A stretch of 64,000 nt of DNA from Acinetobacter sp. XH1741 (GTDB lineage Bacteria > Pseudomonadota > Gammaproteobacteria > Pseudomonadales > Moraxellaceae). Under the pieces are notes generated by a model that saw nothing but the letters and a program-made list of their open reading frames with translations, searched no databases and was not told the origin of the DNA. Of this stretch, positions 29,376 to 40,070 are shown one piece after another. Both the position numbers and the translations under genes were made by a program. Location: NCBI RefSeq assembly GCF_041021895.1, contig NZ_CP157428.1:1426001-1490000 (forward strand), read 5' to 3'. Position 1 is the stretch's first letter, and each line of letters begins with the position of its first letter.

Positions 29376-29459
29376 ATCACTACAAAAATGGCTACGATTA
29401 GCAATGAGTGATCCTTATATAATTAAATAAAACTTACTGTCCTCGGTTTTGGAGGAAAT

Positions 29460-30365
29460 ATGAATAAGAACGTATTAATCACTGGTGCTAGTGGTTTTAT
29501 CGGAACATATTTAATTAAGTTCCTATTACAAAAAAATTATAACGTGATTGCTGTGACACGGCAGGCTGGAAAGGAATCTGACCATCCTGCCTTACAGTGG
29601 GTACAAAAGTTTGAAGATATTTCGACACGTCAAATTGACTATGTAGTGAATTTGGCAGGTGCAAATATTGGCGAAAAACGCTGGACCGAGTCACGCAAAA
29701 AACAACTCATTGAAAGCCGAGTGAGTACGACACGGAAATTGTATACGTGGCTCAAGCAATCTGAAATTTTTCCAGAAGTAATTGTCTCTGGTTCAGCTAT
29801 TGGTTATTACGGTATAGATGTTCAAGAAAAGTGGACAGAGGTGTGTACAGAACAAAGCTCGCCACAGCCTATTTTTATGTCCGAGCTTTGCCAAGAGTGG
29901 GAGCGAGCAGCTTTGGCCGATCCTCAGCAAAATACTAAAATTATTCGCTTAGGTGTGGTGTTTGGGCAGGGCGGTGGCATTTTGCCTAAAATGTTATTTC
30001 CGATTCGGCTCAATTTAGTTGGTCAAATTGGTCATGGTCGTCAGCCTGTGGTGTGGGTGCACATTGAAGACGTGTTAAGCGCAATCGAGTTTATATTTAA
30101 GCATCCTCAATCTGCTCAGATTCACAATGTAGTGGCGCCAGAAAATGTGACTCAACACGCTTTTGTTGAACAGGCAGCTGCGGTACTCAATAAGAAACCA
30201 CTGTTGAAAGCACCAAGTACAGTTTTCCGCTGTTTGTTAGGGGAACAGTCGCAATTGATTTTAAATGGTCAATACGTCAAACCTGCTGCTTTACAAGCAG
30301 AAGGATTTGAGTTTGCTTATCCCAAACTAAAAGCAGCTTTAGAGAATATACTCGCGTCAGGCTAA
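29460..30365 (+). CDS. TIGR01777-family NAD(P)-binding epimerase-like protein
   Basis: Extended short-chain dehydrogenase of the YfcH/TIGR01777 group, physiological substrate unknown. The N-terminal Rossmann motif ITGASGFIGTYL starts at residue 6, NLAGANIGEKRW is a family hallmark, and SGSAIGYYG carries the catalytic tyrosine region. RLGVVFGQGGGILPKM and HIEDV complete the pattern. Length 301 is standard and GGAGG lies directly before the ATG. The last nine bases overlap the convergent thiO gene. Confidence 0.88.
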   Translation: MNKNVLITGASGFIGTYLIKFLLQKNYNVIAVTRQAGKESDHPALQWVQKFEDISTRQIDYVVNLAGANIGEKRWTESRKKQLIESRVSTTRKLYTWLKQSEIFPEVIVSGSAIGYYGIDVQEKWTEVCTEQSSPQPIFMSELCQEWERAALADPQQNTKIIRLGVVFGQGGGILPKMLFPIRLNLVGQIGHGRQPVVWVHIEDVLSAIEFIFKHPQSAQIHNVVAPENVTQHAFVEQAAAVLNKKPLLKAPSTVFRCLLGEQSQLILNGQYVKPAALQAEGFEFAYPKLKAALENILASG

Positions 30366-31472
30366 GATTTTATTTTGTAGGCGCTCTGGCGAATATGCTT
30401 TTGCATCCACTAAGGTCGGTTGACCCAGCATAAGCTGACGGAGCAATTGCGCAGAGCCTGCACCCATACATAACCCATTTCTAAAGTGACCAAAGTTTGC
30501 CCATAGGTTGTCCATTTCAGGCATTTTGCCAATGTAGGGCACACCATTTGGTGAACTTGGTCGAAGTCCTGCCCAGCGCTGTACAATTGGGAAATCGGCC
30601 AGTTCTGGCACCATTTCTAAACACGCTTCTAAAATATTGTGCTGAGTGGTTTCATCGGTAGAGGTGTCAAAACCACGATGTGCCATGCTCGAACCACACA
30701 CGATATGACCGTCCATACGTGGAATCAAATACATCACTCGATTCATGCACATGGTCGGTAGCCAGTGAGCAGGGGTTTTAAATAACAACATTTGGCCTTG
30801 AACAGGTTCAACTGGAATTTCGAGTTGTAATTGTGAGTTCCAGTAGTGACTCCAAGCGCCCGACGTTATTACAAAATGGTCTGCTGTATGTCTGCGACCA
30901 TCTTCGGTTTGTAGGGCTTGTATCACATCGCCCTGTTGAATCAGTTTTTTAACAGCAGCGTGCTCAAAAAACTCAACATTGGGATGTTGTTTTAAATAAC
31001 TAATCAGGGACTGTAAAACGCGTGGATTACGGATATTAGACAGTTCAGGGAAATAAATGGCTTCTTGAAACTGATCGGAAATATGTGGATTGACTTGTTC
31101 TAGCGCATCTCGCTGTAAATATTCACAGCGTTGCATTGGTTCTTGATGCTGCTCGGCGTAAGAAAGTCCAACGTCAAAATCTTCTTCATCAAAAATCAGC
31201 ATCCCTGTGTCATGAATTTCAAAATCAATGCCTGTAACAGGGTGGAGCTTTTGATTCCATGCTTGATAAGAGGCTTTGCCAAATTGAGCAAGTTGGTTCA
31301 CTGCATGCACATAGCGCCACGGATACATTGGAGATAGAATGCCTCCACCAGCCCAAGAGGCTGCTTGTCCCGCTTGTTGTTGATCAAAAATGCTGATGGT
31401 ACAGCCTTGTTCAACCAACTCCAGCGCAGACATTAATCCACTTATGCCCGCGCCAATAATTGCAATATGCAT
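30357..31472 (-). CDS. thiO: FAD-dependent glycine oxidase-type protein ThiO
   Basis: Flavoenzyme of the DadA/glycine-oxidase family; in thiamine synthesis ThiO makes iminoglycine for thiazole formation. N-terminal FAD motif IIGAGISGLMSALELVEQG, then AASWAGGGILSP, which is typical of ThiO. A C-terminal WAGLRPSSPNGVPYIG block is also characteristic. The 371-residue length is normal. It lies 25 bases downstream of hemB on the same strand and overlaps the convergent gene by nine bases. A broader D-amino-acid oxidase role is possible. Confidence 0.78.
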   Translation of the reverse strand: MHIAIIGAGISGLMSALELVEQGCTISIFDQQQAGQAASWAGGGILSPMYPWRYVHAVNQLAQFGKASYQAWNQKLHPVTGIDFEIHDTGMLIFDEEDFDVGLSYAEQHQEPMQRCEYLQRDALEQVNPHISDQFQEAIYFPELSNIRNPRVLQSLISYLKQHPNVEFFEHAAVKKLIQQGDVIQALQTEDGRRHTADHFVITSGAWSHYWNSQLQLEIPVEPVQGQMLLFKTPAHWLPTMCMNRVMYLIPRMDGHIVCGSSMAHRGFDTSTDETTQHNILEACLEMVPELADFPIVQRWAGLRPSSPNGVPYIGKMPEMDNLWANFGHFRNGLCMGAGSAQLLRQLMLGQPTLVDAKAYSPERLQNKILA

Positions 31473-31497
31473 GCAGTGTTATCCTTTCTCTGCGAAC

Positions 31498-32625
<1,128 letters not shown>

Positions 32626-32653
32626 TTATCATGCTTTTAAATTTAGGCAATGT

Positions 32654-33151
32654 ATGAGTGATGAAAAGAAAAATTGGACTGGGAACATACAATTAGGTAC
32701 AAAAACTGACCTAAATGTAGTGCTCAACCAATTATGTAAAGCGTTTAATAGCTGCCCTTTTTTTAAGCATAGTGGAATGATTATGCGTGTGGTTGATGGG
32801 CATATCGAAGGCTATGTTGAAATGCAACCTGAGCTGATTGGTAATCTGGCATTTCAGGTTTTACATGGCGGTGTAGCTGCAACTTTGCTCGACAGTATTG
32901 GTGGTATTGTGGCAATGGAACATTTATATCGACGTTCAACACCAGAGACCTTGCCTGAAACGATTAAACAAGTAACGCGTTTGGCAACTGTCGATATGCG
33001 AGTAGATTATTTAGCACCGGGACGCGGTAAGTATTTTATTGCACGCGCCGAAGTGTTACGTTTAGGGCGTAAGGGCTGCACTATGCGCATGACGATGGTC
33101 AATGATGAAGATAAAGCCATCGCCGCGGGGATCGCTTCATATGTCTATTAG
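32654..33151 (+). CDS. Hotdog-fold thioesterase family protein
   Basis: A 165-residue single-hotdog protein, probably an acyl-CoA thioesterase. HGGVAATLLDSIGGIVAM near residue 75 is the active-site helix with an Asp in the usual place, and DMRVDYLAPGRGKYF is the next strand pair, as in PaaI/YiiD-like enzymes. The ATG at 32654 (MSDEKKNW) has an AGG seven bases upstream; the frame begins earlier at 32597 but overlaps the hemB promoter region. Divergent from hemB. Confidence 0.85.
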   Translation: MSDEKKNWTGNIQLGTKTDLNVVLNQLCKAFNSCPFFKHSGMIMRVVDGHIEGYVEMQPELIGNLAFQVLHGGVAATLLDSIGGIVAMEHLYRRSTPETLPETIKQVTRLATVDMRVDYLAPGRGKYFIARAEVLRLGRKGCTMRMTMVNDEDKAIAAGIASYVY

Positions 33152-33170
33152 GCGATGAATTGAACAATTT

Positions 33171-33195
33171 AAAAGCACCTAGCGTGCTTTTTTTG
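33171..33195 (+). terminator. Rho-independent terminator
   Basis: AAAGCAC-ctagc-GTGCTTT hairpin with a T run, after the thioesterase gene. Confidence 0.82.
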
Positions 33196-33317
33196 TGTTT
33201 AAAAAGCTAAAATTTTCATAAAAACCTTGAGATAAACATTAATTTAATTAGAACGAACGCATTAGTTATATTTTTTTATTCTCATATCATGAGGTTTTAG
33301 CGTTAAAATTGACTGCT

Positions 33318-33348
33318 TTGACAATGCGATATGTCTTGTTCATAGAAT
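33318..33348 (+). promoter_or_regulatory. Possible emrAB promoter
   Basis: TTGACA (33318-33323) and TAGAAT (33343-33348) with a long 19-base spacer. It is the best match upstream of emrA; the spacing makes it weak. Confidence 0.3.
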
Positions 33349-33417
33349 AATAAAAACTCTATAACAAGGTGTAGTGCGAGATTGATGGCAAAGCCAACTC
33401 ATCTTTAGGAACATACC

Positions 33418-34569
33418 ATGACTGATGCACAAAGCAATGTACAAGAAACAGTGCCAACAACATCTGCCTCGGATGACAACATGAAAAACAAGCGCAAAAA
33501 ATTTCTTGGTTTTTTTGCGCTGATTTTATTGATCGCCGCTATTTTATATGCAATTTGGGCTTTATTTTTAAATCATTCCGTGAGTACGGATAATGCCTAT
33601 GTCGGTGCAGAAACCGCTCAGATTACCTCAATGGTTAGCGGTCAGGTCGCTCAGGTTTTGGTAAATGATACTCAAACAGTACGTCGGGGTGACGTGCTGG
33701 TTCGCATTGATGACCGTGATGCCAAAATTGCATTGGCTCAAGCTGAGGCAGAGCTTGCCAAAGCAAAACGCCAATATAAACAAACCGCAGCAAATAGCAG
33801 TTCTTTAAACTCTCAAGTTGTGGTGCATGCTGACGAAATTAATAGTGCCAAAGCACAAGTTGCTCAAGCACAGGCAGACTACGACAAAGCTGCTTTAGAA
33901 CTGAATCGCCGTGCGCAGTTAGCAGCCTCTGGTGCAGTATCTAAAGAAGAACTGACCAAAGCACAAAGTGCGGTTGAAACAGCAAAAGCAGGGCTTGAGC
34001 TTGCTAAAGCAGGTTTAGCACAAGCATCTTCAAGCCGTAAAGCTGCTGAAAGTACTTTAGCTGCAAACGAAGCATTAATTCAGGGTGTAAGCGAAACTTC
34101 GACTCCGGATGTACAAGTTGCACAAGCGCATGTAGAACAAGCTCAGCTTGACTTGGAACGTACTGTGATTCGTGCGCCAGTCGATGGTGTAATCACGCGT
34201 CGTAATATTCAAGTTGGACAACGCGTTGCACCGGGTGCCAGCATGATGATGATTGTGCCACTCAACGAGTTATATGTAGACGCTAACTTTAAAGAAAGTC
34301 AGTTGAAAAAAGTCCGTCCGGGTCAGCCAGTAACACTTACTTCAGATTTATATGGTGATGACGTTGAATACCACGGCAAAGTGGTGGGCTTCTCTGGTGG
34401 TACAGGCTCTGCCTTTGCCTTAATTCCGGCTCAAAACGCAACAGGTAACTGGATTAAAGTGGTTCAACGCTTACCGGTTCGTATTGCACTTGACCCGAAA
34501 GAACTTGCTAAACACCCACTACGTGTTGGCTTGTCGATGGAAGCAAAAGTCGACTTATCTGCGAAGTAA
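33418..34569 (+). CDS. emrA: EmrA/HlyD-type periplasmic adaptor subunit
   Basis: Membrane-fusion protein linking an MFS pump to an outer-membrane channel for drug efflux. One N-terminal membrane segment (about residues 30-50), then STDNAYVGAETAQITSMVSGQV (biotinyl-lipoyl half), a long Ala/Gln/Lys coiled-coil hairpin, and TVIRAPVDGVITRRNIQVGQ (second half), typical of EmrA. A Shine-Dalgarno AGGAA precedes the ATG. emrB starts six bases after the stop, so one operon. AbEmrAB has been linked to colistin tolerance in A. baumannii; that link is from memory. Confidence 0.9.
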   Translation: MTDAQSNVQETVPTTSASDDNMKNKRKKFLGFFALILLIAAILYAIWALFLNHSVSTDNAYVGAETAQITSMVSGQVAQVLVNDTQTVRRGDVLVRIDDRDAKIALAQAEAELAKAKRQYKQTAANSSSLNSQVVVHADEINSAKAQVAQAQADYDKAALELNRRAQLAASGAVSKEELTKAQSAVETAKAGLELAKAGLAQASSSRKAAESTLAANEALIQGVSETSTPDVQVAQAHVEQAQLDLERTVIRAPVDGVITRRNIQVGQRVAPGASMMMIVPLNELYVDANFKESQLKKVRPGQPVTLTSDLYGDDVEYHGKVVGFSGGTGSAFALIPAQNATGNWIKVVQRLPVRIALDPKELAKHPLRVGLSMEAKVDLSAK

Positions 34570-34575
34570 ACGCTT

Positions 34576-36102
34576 ATGAAAACGCAAACACCTTTTGCCG
34601 AGTTAAGCGGTGGCCGTTTATTACTGGCAGCGTTTGTTATTGCCTTGTCGAACTTTATGGTCGTACTGGATACGACCATTGCCAACGTCTCTGTACCACA
34701 TATTACCGGTAACCTTGCTGTATCAAGCACACAAGGTACATGGGTCGTTACGTCCTATGCAGTTGCAGAAGCGATTTGTGTACCCTTAACTGGTTGGCTT
34801 GCTGGGCGCTTTGGAACTGTACGGGTCTTTATATTTGGTTTAATTGGCTTTACGGTTTTTTCTTTTCTGTGCGGATTGGCAACATCGTTAGAAATGCTGG
34901 TGTTTTTCCGTATTGGACAAGGCCTATGTGGTGGTCCACTTATGCCGCTCAGTCAAACCTTGCTTATGCGTATTTTCCCTCAAGAAAAGCATGCACAGGC
35001 GATGGGCCTCTGGGCAATGACCACAGTCGTTGGGCCAATTTTAGGACCAATTTTAGGTGGTTTAATTAGTGACAACCTATCTTGGCACTGGATCTTCTTT
35101 ATTAATTTACCTGTCGGGATTATTTGTGTTTTTGCTGCAATGCGCTTATTAAGAGTCGCTGAAACAGAAACCATTTCCTTAAAAATTGATACGGTTGGTT
35201 TAGGCCTATTGGTACTTTGGATTGGTGCGCTACAGCTCATGCTTGACTTAGGGCATGAACGCGACTGGTTTAACAGCACAAGTATTGTAGTTTTAGCTTT
35301 AATTGCCGCCATTGGTTTTGTGGTGTTCCTCATATGGGAGCTGACCGATAAGCACCCCGTCGTGGATGTCAAAGTATTCCGGCATAGGGGCTTTGCAATC
35401 TCGGTACTGGCGCTGTCACTCGGTTTTGGAGCCTTCTTTGGTAGTATTGTACTGATACCGCAGTGGCTACAAATGAACCTTTCCTACACTGCAACATGGG
35501 CAGGTTATTTAACGGCAACCATGGGCTTTGGTAGTTTGACCATGTCACCGATTGTGGCAAAGCTTTCGACCAAACATGACCCAAGAGCGCTCGCGAGTTT
35601 TGGTTTAATCTTGTTAGGCGGCGTGACCTTAATGCGAGCATTCTGGACTACAGATGCTGACTTTATGGCACTGGCTTGGCCGCAAATCCTACAAGGTTTT
35701 GCTGTACCATTTTTCTTTATTCCACTGTCCAACATTGCACTCGGTTCAGTACTCCAGCAAGAAATTGCATCTGCTGCGGGCCTTATGAACTTTTTAAGAA
35801 CCATGGCAGGGGCGATTGGTGCTTCAATTGCAGTGACGGTATGGGACGACCATGCCAAAGTTGCACGTAGTGAAATGGTGTCAAACCTCAACCCAACCGA
35901 AGTACAAAATAACCTTTTGCAAAATGGTTTTACGACTGACTCGACCTTAGGAATTATTTCAAACCTTGTCGATAAAGAAGCCATTACCATGTCGGCCAAC
36001 CATGTGTTCTTGCTGTTTGCGATTGTATTTATATTTGCGGGACTAGTGATTTGGCTGTGTCCTAAACCCAAAGGGAATACGGGCGGTATGCCTTCTCACT
36101 AA
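34576..36102 (+). CDS. emrB: DHA2-family MFS drug efflux pump EmrB
   Basis: 14-helix proton-driven multidrug exporter. MVVLDTTIANVSVPHI near residue 30 is the DHA2 motif D1, GWLAGRFGTVRVF is motif A, and PILGPILGGLISDNLSWHWIF is motif C with the family's W-W-F ending. The 508-residue length is typical. It follows emrA closely and ends in a terminator. No outer-membrane channel gene lies next to the pair, so a shared channel such as a TolC homologue elsewhere is expected. Confidence 0.92.
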   Translation: MKTQTPFAELSGGRLLLAAFVIALSNFMVVLDTTIANVSVPHITGNLAVSSTQGTWVVTSYAVAEAICVPLTGWLAGRFGTVRVFIFGLIGFTVFSFLCGLATSLEMLVFFRIGQGLCGGPLMPLSQTLLMRIFPQEKHAQAMGLWAMTTVVGPILGPILGGLISDNLSWHWIFFINLPVGIICVFAAMRLLRVAETETISLKIDTVGLGLLVLWIGALQLMLDLGHERDWFNSTSIVVLALIAAIGFVVFLIWELTDKHPVVDVKVFRHRGFAISVLALSLGFGAFFGSIVLIPQWLQMNLSYTATWAGYLTATMGFGSLTMSPIVAKLSTKHDPRALASFGLILLGGVTLMRAFWTTDADFMALAWPQILQGFAVPFFFIPLSNIALGSVLQQEIASAAGLMNFLRTMAGAIGASIAVTVWDDHAKVARSEMVSNLNPTEVQNNLLQNGFTTDSTLGIISNLVDKEAITMSANHVFLLFAIVFIFAGLVIWLCPKPKGNTGGMPSH

Positions 36103-36107
36103 ATATA

Positions 36108-36137
36108 AAAAAGCATCTCTTCGGAGGTGCTTTTTTT
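36108..36137 (+). terminator. Rho-independent terminator of emrAB
   Basis: AAAAGCATCTC-ttcg-GAGGTGCTTTTTT hairpin with T run. The remaining stretch to 36406 is AT-rich and non-coding; a direct repeat TTGCATGG-caa-TTGCATGG near 36358 is all I see in it. Confidence 0.82.
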
Positions 36138-36406
36138 AGGCCTACTAAAAAATAGAGCGAGTCTATAAATGGTAGATTTTGCCTGTATTTCACTAAATAA
36201 AGCATGCCAGAATCGGGCAGATCAAATATAAAAGCGTGTAATATCAAGCAAGGAGGCTTAAGACAGGGCACAGGAAAAACGCCCTTAAACATTCAATATT
36301 ATAAAACCTTATTTTTATCAAAGATTAAAAAAACTTAATACCTGAAAACAAAGAAGCTTGCATGGCAATTGCATGGATAGGCAGGCGTATATATTGGAGT
36401 TATCAC

Positions 36407-38389
36407 GTGAATAAAAGATATTCATTTTTGTTCAGTAGTTTATTAGCAGTCGGTTTATTACAAGGATGTGGAGATAATTCTTCAGATCAACCCAAAGACG
36501 ATTCAAATACAACCCCACCTGATTTAATTGTTGATAATGACCCGACCAGTTGTAGCAAACTGGCACAAGACGGTTCAAACGTGGTTGTGGGTTCTAACCA
36601 AAATGGTGACCCAGCAGCCCCTGAAGGCGCATCGGGTTATCGACTCGGTAACACGGTTAAATACTCAGATAAATATATGGTGGTGGCAAATACACCACTT
36701 GCGGTAAAAGCAGGTTGTGATGTTTTAAGAGTCGGCGGTAGTGCAGTCGATGCGGCGGTTGCGGTACAAGCAGTGCTTGGTTTGGTTGAACCACAGTCGA
36801 GTACGATTGCTGGTAGTGGTTTTATGATGTATTACGATGCTAAAACCAAAAAGGTTACGGCTTATGATGGCCGTGAAACTGCACCAGCAGCAGCCAATCC
36901 ATATTACTTAATTCGCCAAAATATGGATGACCCGAATTCACCTGCACCAGTACCGAGTGCCCGCCGTAGTGGACGTTCAATTGGTGTGCCGGGTGTGATG
37001 CGTTTGCTCGAACAAGCACAAAAAGAGCATGGCAAACTTAAGTGGAACCAGCTTTTTGGTGAAGCGATTGGTTTGGCTGACAACGGTTTCCGTATACCGG
37101 GACGTTTGGCCGATGCAATTACAAGTAATGCAAGTGATTTGGCGCTTGATGCAAATGCAATGGCGACTTATTTTTATCCGGATGGTTCACCACGCAAAGT
37201 GGGTGAAATCATGACCAATAAAGAATATGCAAAAACACTCGAAGCACTTGCTGTACAAGGTGCAAATGCACTGCATACTGGCCCAATTGCCCAAGCGATT
37301 GTGGCAAAAGCAGGTCAAACAGTTGGGGATGACCCCGCACGTACACCAATTACTCCAAGTTTGATGACCTTGCAGGATTTATCGAACTATGAAGTGAAAA
37401 AACGCGACCCGATTTGTACCACTTACCGTGATCGTTACTATGTTTGTACGATGCCACCTCCATCTTCGGGAGGGATCGCGGTTGCGCAAACACTGGGTAT
37501 TTTAGAAAACTTCGATATGTCGCTGTATCCACCTAAAAACCCTGAAAATGAAGGCGGTGTACCAGATGTAATGGGCGTGCATTTAGTGTCTGAGGCAGAG
37601 CGTTTGGCCTATGCTGACCGCGACAAATATGTGGCAGACACCGACTTTGTTCGTTTGCCGGCACAAGGCATTCCAAGCTTGATTGATAAAAACTACCTTA
37701 AACAACGTGCAGCACTGATTAACCCGAATCAGAGTATGGGTGTTGCTCAGGCAGGTAATTTCAATACCGCTTCGGGCGTCGACACAACTGTTGAACATGG
37801 TACAACCCAGTTCACGATTGTAGATGCATACGGCAATGTGGTTTCAATGACATCGACTGTTGAATCGAGCATGGGTTCATTCCACATGGTGGATGGTTTC
37901 TTACTGTCGAACCAATTAACTGACTTTAGCGCGAACCCTTATGACAGTACTGGGGCACTGGTTGCTAACCGTGTAGAAGGAGGCAAACGCCCACGGAGTA
38001 CCATGGCGCCAACAATAGTGTTTAAAGGCACCACGCCAGATGAGTTTTATATGGCAACAGGTTCACCAGGTGGTGGTACGATCATTCAGTTTGTGGTAAA
38101 AACTTTGGTAGGAGCACTAGACTGGAACTTAAACGCTCAGCAAGCCACTTCCCTTGTAAACTTTGGTGCGACCAATAGCCCAACGACCAATATCGATAGC
38201 TCGAATGTACAGCTTTCTATGCTTGATTTGATTGCGGGCTTAAAAGCCAAAGGGCATGGCGTTGCCAACACTGCACAGACCAGTGGTATTTCAACGATTA
38301 TGAAAGTAAAAATTGATAACCAAAGCAAATACGCAGGAGGGGTAGACCCACGCCGTGAAGGTATTGTGTTAGGCAATGGTGCTTTATAG
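36407..38389 (+). CDS. ggt: Gamma-glutamyltransferase, lipoprotein form
   Basis: Transfers or hydrolyses gamma-glutamyl groups of glutathione outside the cytoplasm. I start it at the GTG at 36407, with GGAG upstream; this gives a lipoprotein signal MNKRYSFLFSSLL ending LLQGC (Cys about 20). The large subunit carries GSAVDAAVAVQAVLG and RETAPAAA. The autoprocessing site and nucleophilic threonine are at the TTQFTIVDAYGN block near residue 465. MAPTIVF and GSPGGGTII complete the active site. About 660 residues is longer than E. coli Ggt because of the N-terminal linker. Monocistronic. Confidence 0.88.
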   Translation: MNKRYSFLFSSLLAVGLLQGCGDNSSDQPKDDSNTTPPDLIVDNDPTSCSKLAQDGSNVVVGSNQNGDPAAPEGASGYRLGNTVKYSDKYMVVANTPLAVKAGCDVLRVGGSAVDAAVAVQAVLGLVEPQSSTIAGSGFMMYYDAKTKKVTAYDGRETAPAAANPYYLIRQNMDDPNSPAPVPSARRSGRSIGVPGVMRLLEQAQKEHGKLKWNQLFGEAIGLADNGFRIPGRLADAITSNASDLALDANAMATYFYPDGSPRKVGEIMTNKEYAKTLEALAVQGANALHTGPIAQAIVAKAGQTVGDDPARTPITPSLMTLQDLSNYEVKKRDPICTTYRDRYYVCTMPPPSSGGIAVAQTLGILENFDMSLYPPKNPENEGGVPDVMGVHLVSEAERLAYADRDKYVADTDFVRLPAQGIPSLIDKNYLKQRAALINPNQSMGVAQAGNFNTASGVDTTVEHGTTQFTIVDAYGNVVSMTSTVESSMGSFHMVDGFLLSNQLTDFSANPYDSTGALVANRVEGGKRPRSTMAPTIVFKGTTPDEFYMATGSPGGGTIIQFVVKTLVGALDWNLNAQQATSLVNFGATNSPTTNIDSSNVQLSMLDLIAGLKAKGHGVANTAQTSGISTIMKVKIDNQSKYAGGVDPRREGIVLGNGAL

Positions 38390-38398
38390 ACCGAACTT

Positions 38399-38430
38399 TA
38401 AAAAAAGCTGTCATTTGTGGCAGCTTTTTT
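38399..38430 (+). terminator. Rho-independent terminator of ggt
   Basis: AAAAAGCTGtC ... GGCAGCTTTTTT hairpin with flanking A and T runs. Confidence 0.82.
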
Positions 38431-38549
38431 ATGTGGCCCTTGAAAAAAACAAAAGACACTCAATTATGTAAATATGTTCATCAGTAGCGGACTGTTGATA
38501 AAATGCACAGTATTTTATTTTAGTTATGCTATGATGCTCATACATTCAT

Positions 38550-38908
38550 GGGGATGTTATTGGCTTCGACGCTGGTGATGAAACTCATAGATGCATGCCG
38601 AGAGCGCATTTTCTCTCGTAAATCAAATTTGCATATTTTAGTCGCAAACGACGAAACTTACGCTCTAGCTGCCTAAGGGCAGTTTGTCCGCTTCCTAGAA
38701 TACTTGTGGTTTAGGAACCCGACCGTAGCGCACGCACACAAGTCCGTATAGAGTCAAGCCTTGGGGCTTTATACCAAACTTAGAGGATCGCAACTTGTAC
38801 CCTGTTCGTCGGGTCACTTGGTGTTAAAACAATAGACGATATCTAAGCATGTAGTATTCTCGAGCGTAGTGCTGGCGGACGCGGGTTCAACTCCCGCCAT
38901 CTCCACCA
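38550..38908 (+). ncRNA. ssrA: Transfer-messenger RNA (tmRNA)
   Basis: Rescues stalled ribosomes and tags proteins for proteolysis with SmpB. The 5' end GGGGATG pairs with CATCTCC before the encoded 3' ACCA, and the T-arm GGGTTCAACTCCC is intact. The tag frame 38644-38676 encodes ANDETYALAA followed by TAA, close to the E. coli tag and, as I recall, the Acinetobacter one. Length 359 nt. Its 3' end is a classic integration site, and the accessory region begins just downstream, but I see no integrase gene or duplicated 3' end. Confidence 0.96.
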
Positions 38909-38921
38909 AGATTCGTGAAAA

Positions 38922-38950
38922 GCCCTGAAACGAAAGTTTCGGGGTTTTTT
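38922..38950 (+). terminator. Rho-independent terminator of ssrA
   Basis: CCCTGAAAC-gaaa-GTTTCGGGG hairpin followed by six T. Confidence 0.88.
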
Positions 38951-39256
38951 ATTTTTAAGATTTAAATTATTAAATTATCTATGCGATGAAAGAAAAAGAT
39001 GAATTTTAAATTCTCCTAAAATTAAGAAAAGTCTTTATATATGGTTTTTATGATTTGAAGCCCCCTCAAATTTAAGTTTTTAAATTCCTTGTTTTTTTAA
39101 TTGATTTCAATTTTTAGGAATATGATTTCAGCTATATAACCAACTTGAATCTAATGTGTAAGGATGTATTTAAATTTTCATTTTATTAAGCTTGAATGAG
39201 TTAGAAAGAAGAAACAATAAATCGATAACAAATACAATATAAGTAGAAAGTTATAT

Positions 39257-39272
39257 ATTCTTTATAAAGAAT
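39257..39272. promoter_or_regulatory. 16-bp perfect palindrome upstream of the lipoprotein promoter
   Basis: ATTCTTTATAAAGAAT reads the same on both strands and ends four bases before the predicted -35 of the gene at 39334. A dimeric repressor site is one possibility. The rest of 38951-39256 is extremely AT-rich, with no feature I can name. Confidence 0.4.
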
Positions 39273-39275
39273 TAC

Positions 39276-39305
39276 TTGCGTAATGTTTTGTAATCTCGTT
39301 ATAGT
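39276..39305 (+). promoter_or_regulatory. Candidate promoter of the lipoprotein gene
   Basis: TTGCGT (39276-39281) and TATAGT (39300-39305) with an 18-base spacer. A ten-pair hairpin (39306-39315 with 39321-39330) follows immediately. Confidence 0.45.
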
Positions 39306-39333
39306 CTAACCTCTAATATATAGGGGTTAGATT

Positions 39334-39924
39334 GTGAAAAAAATAATAGGAATATTTTTATTTTCCTTAGTGTTAGTTGGTTGTGGTAAATCAGCAGAAG
39401 ATATTGCTAAAGAAAAGCAAGCTCAAGAACAAGCACTTAAAATAAAACAAGAACAAGAGAGACAATTAAAAGAACAGGCTGAACTTAAAAAAGTTGAGGA
39501 TGCTGTTCGCTATTATCTTAAAGATGGTGATTCTGCAAAATTTAGAAATGTTATTAAAAATTGTGGTGAGGTAAATGCTAAAAATTCATGGGGTGCTTAT
39601 TCGGGTTTCTCCAGATTTATAGTTAAATCAGAAAAACAAGTTATCTTTGATGGACCTGATAATTACTATTTTGATAGTTTGGTTAAGTTATATTGCCATA
39701 AAGATTATTTAGCTAAGTTCCCAGTGCAAACAAGTGAAGATATAGCAATTGATGCGAATACAATGGAACAAGTATCAGCGACAGCGGCTGCTGATGCGGC
39801 AGCGGGAGAAACTTTAGAAAATGAAACAAGATCGGCTAGTAAACATCAGAAAGAAGAAGTAGCTGTTGAGGAATCAGCTACTGAATCTACAACGTCAGAT
39901 ACTGGTAGTTCTGAAAATTATTAA
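39334..39924 (+). CDS. Predicted lipoprotein with N-terminal coiled coil, function unknown
   Basis: A 196-residue protein with signal peptide and lipobox LVGC (Cys about residue 17). A Lys/Gln/Glu-rich coiled coil (residues 22-55) is followed by a compact domain with two cysteines (NCGEVNAKNSWGAYSGFSRF and KLYCHKDYL) and an Ala/Glu/Ser/Thr-rich tail. The GTG start has AGGGG six or so bases upstream, inside the 3' arm of a hairpin. First gene of the AT-rich accessory block after ssrA. I do not recognise the family. Confidence 0.65.
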   Translation: MKKIIGIFLFSLVLVGCGKSAEDIAKEKQAQEQALKIKQEQERQLKEQAELKKVEDAVRYYLKDGDSAKFRNVIKNCGEVNAKNSWGAYSGFSRFIVKSEKQVIFDGPDNYYFDSLVKLYCHKDYLAKFPVQTSEDIAIDANTMEQVSATAAADAAAGETLENETRSASKHQKEEVAVEESATESTTSDTGSSENY

Positions 39925-40070
39925 GATGTTTAAATTTTAAAACCCGCATATGCGGATTTCTAAATCTACAAAATATTGTGGGAAGTAATCTTGGTATTTT
40001 ATACCTAAATTTTTGGACATTACTAAACACTATGTAGGGACATACTCTGAAATTTGGGGAAATTTTAAAA

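Noticed and set aside
34740..36071. Open frames overlapping emrB in other frames
   Set aside because: emrB is intact and strongly recognised; the overlapping frames give low-complexity or Trp/Cys-rich products with no start signals.
38550..38908. A prophage integrated in ssrA
   Set aside because: No integrase, capsid, terminase or lysis gene is present downstream and the ssrA 3' end is not duplicated in the window. Only C4-like RNAs hint at phage ancestry.
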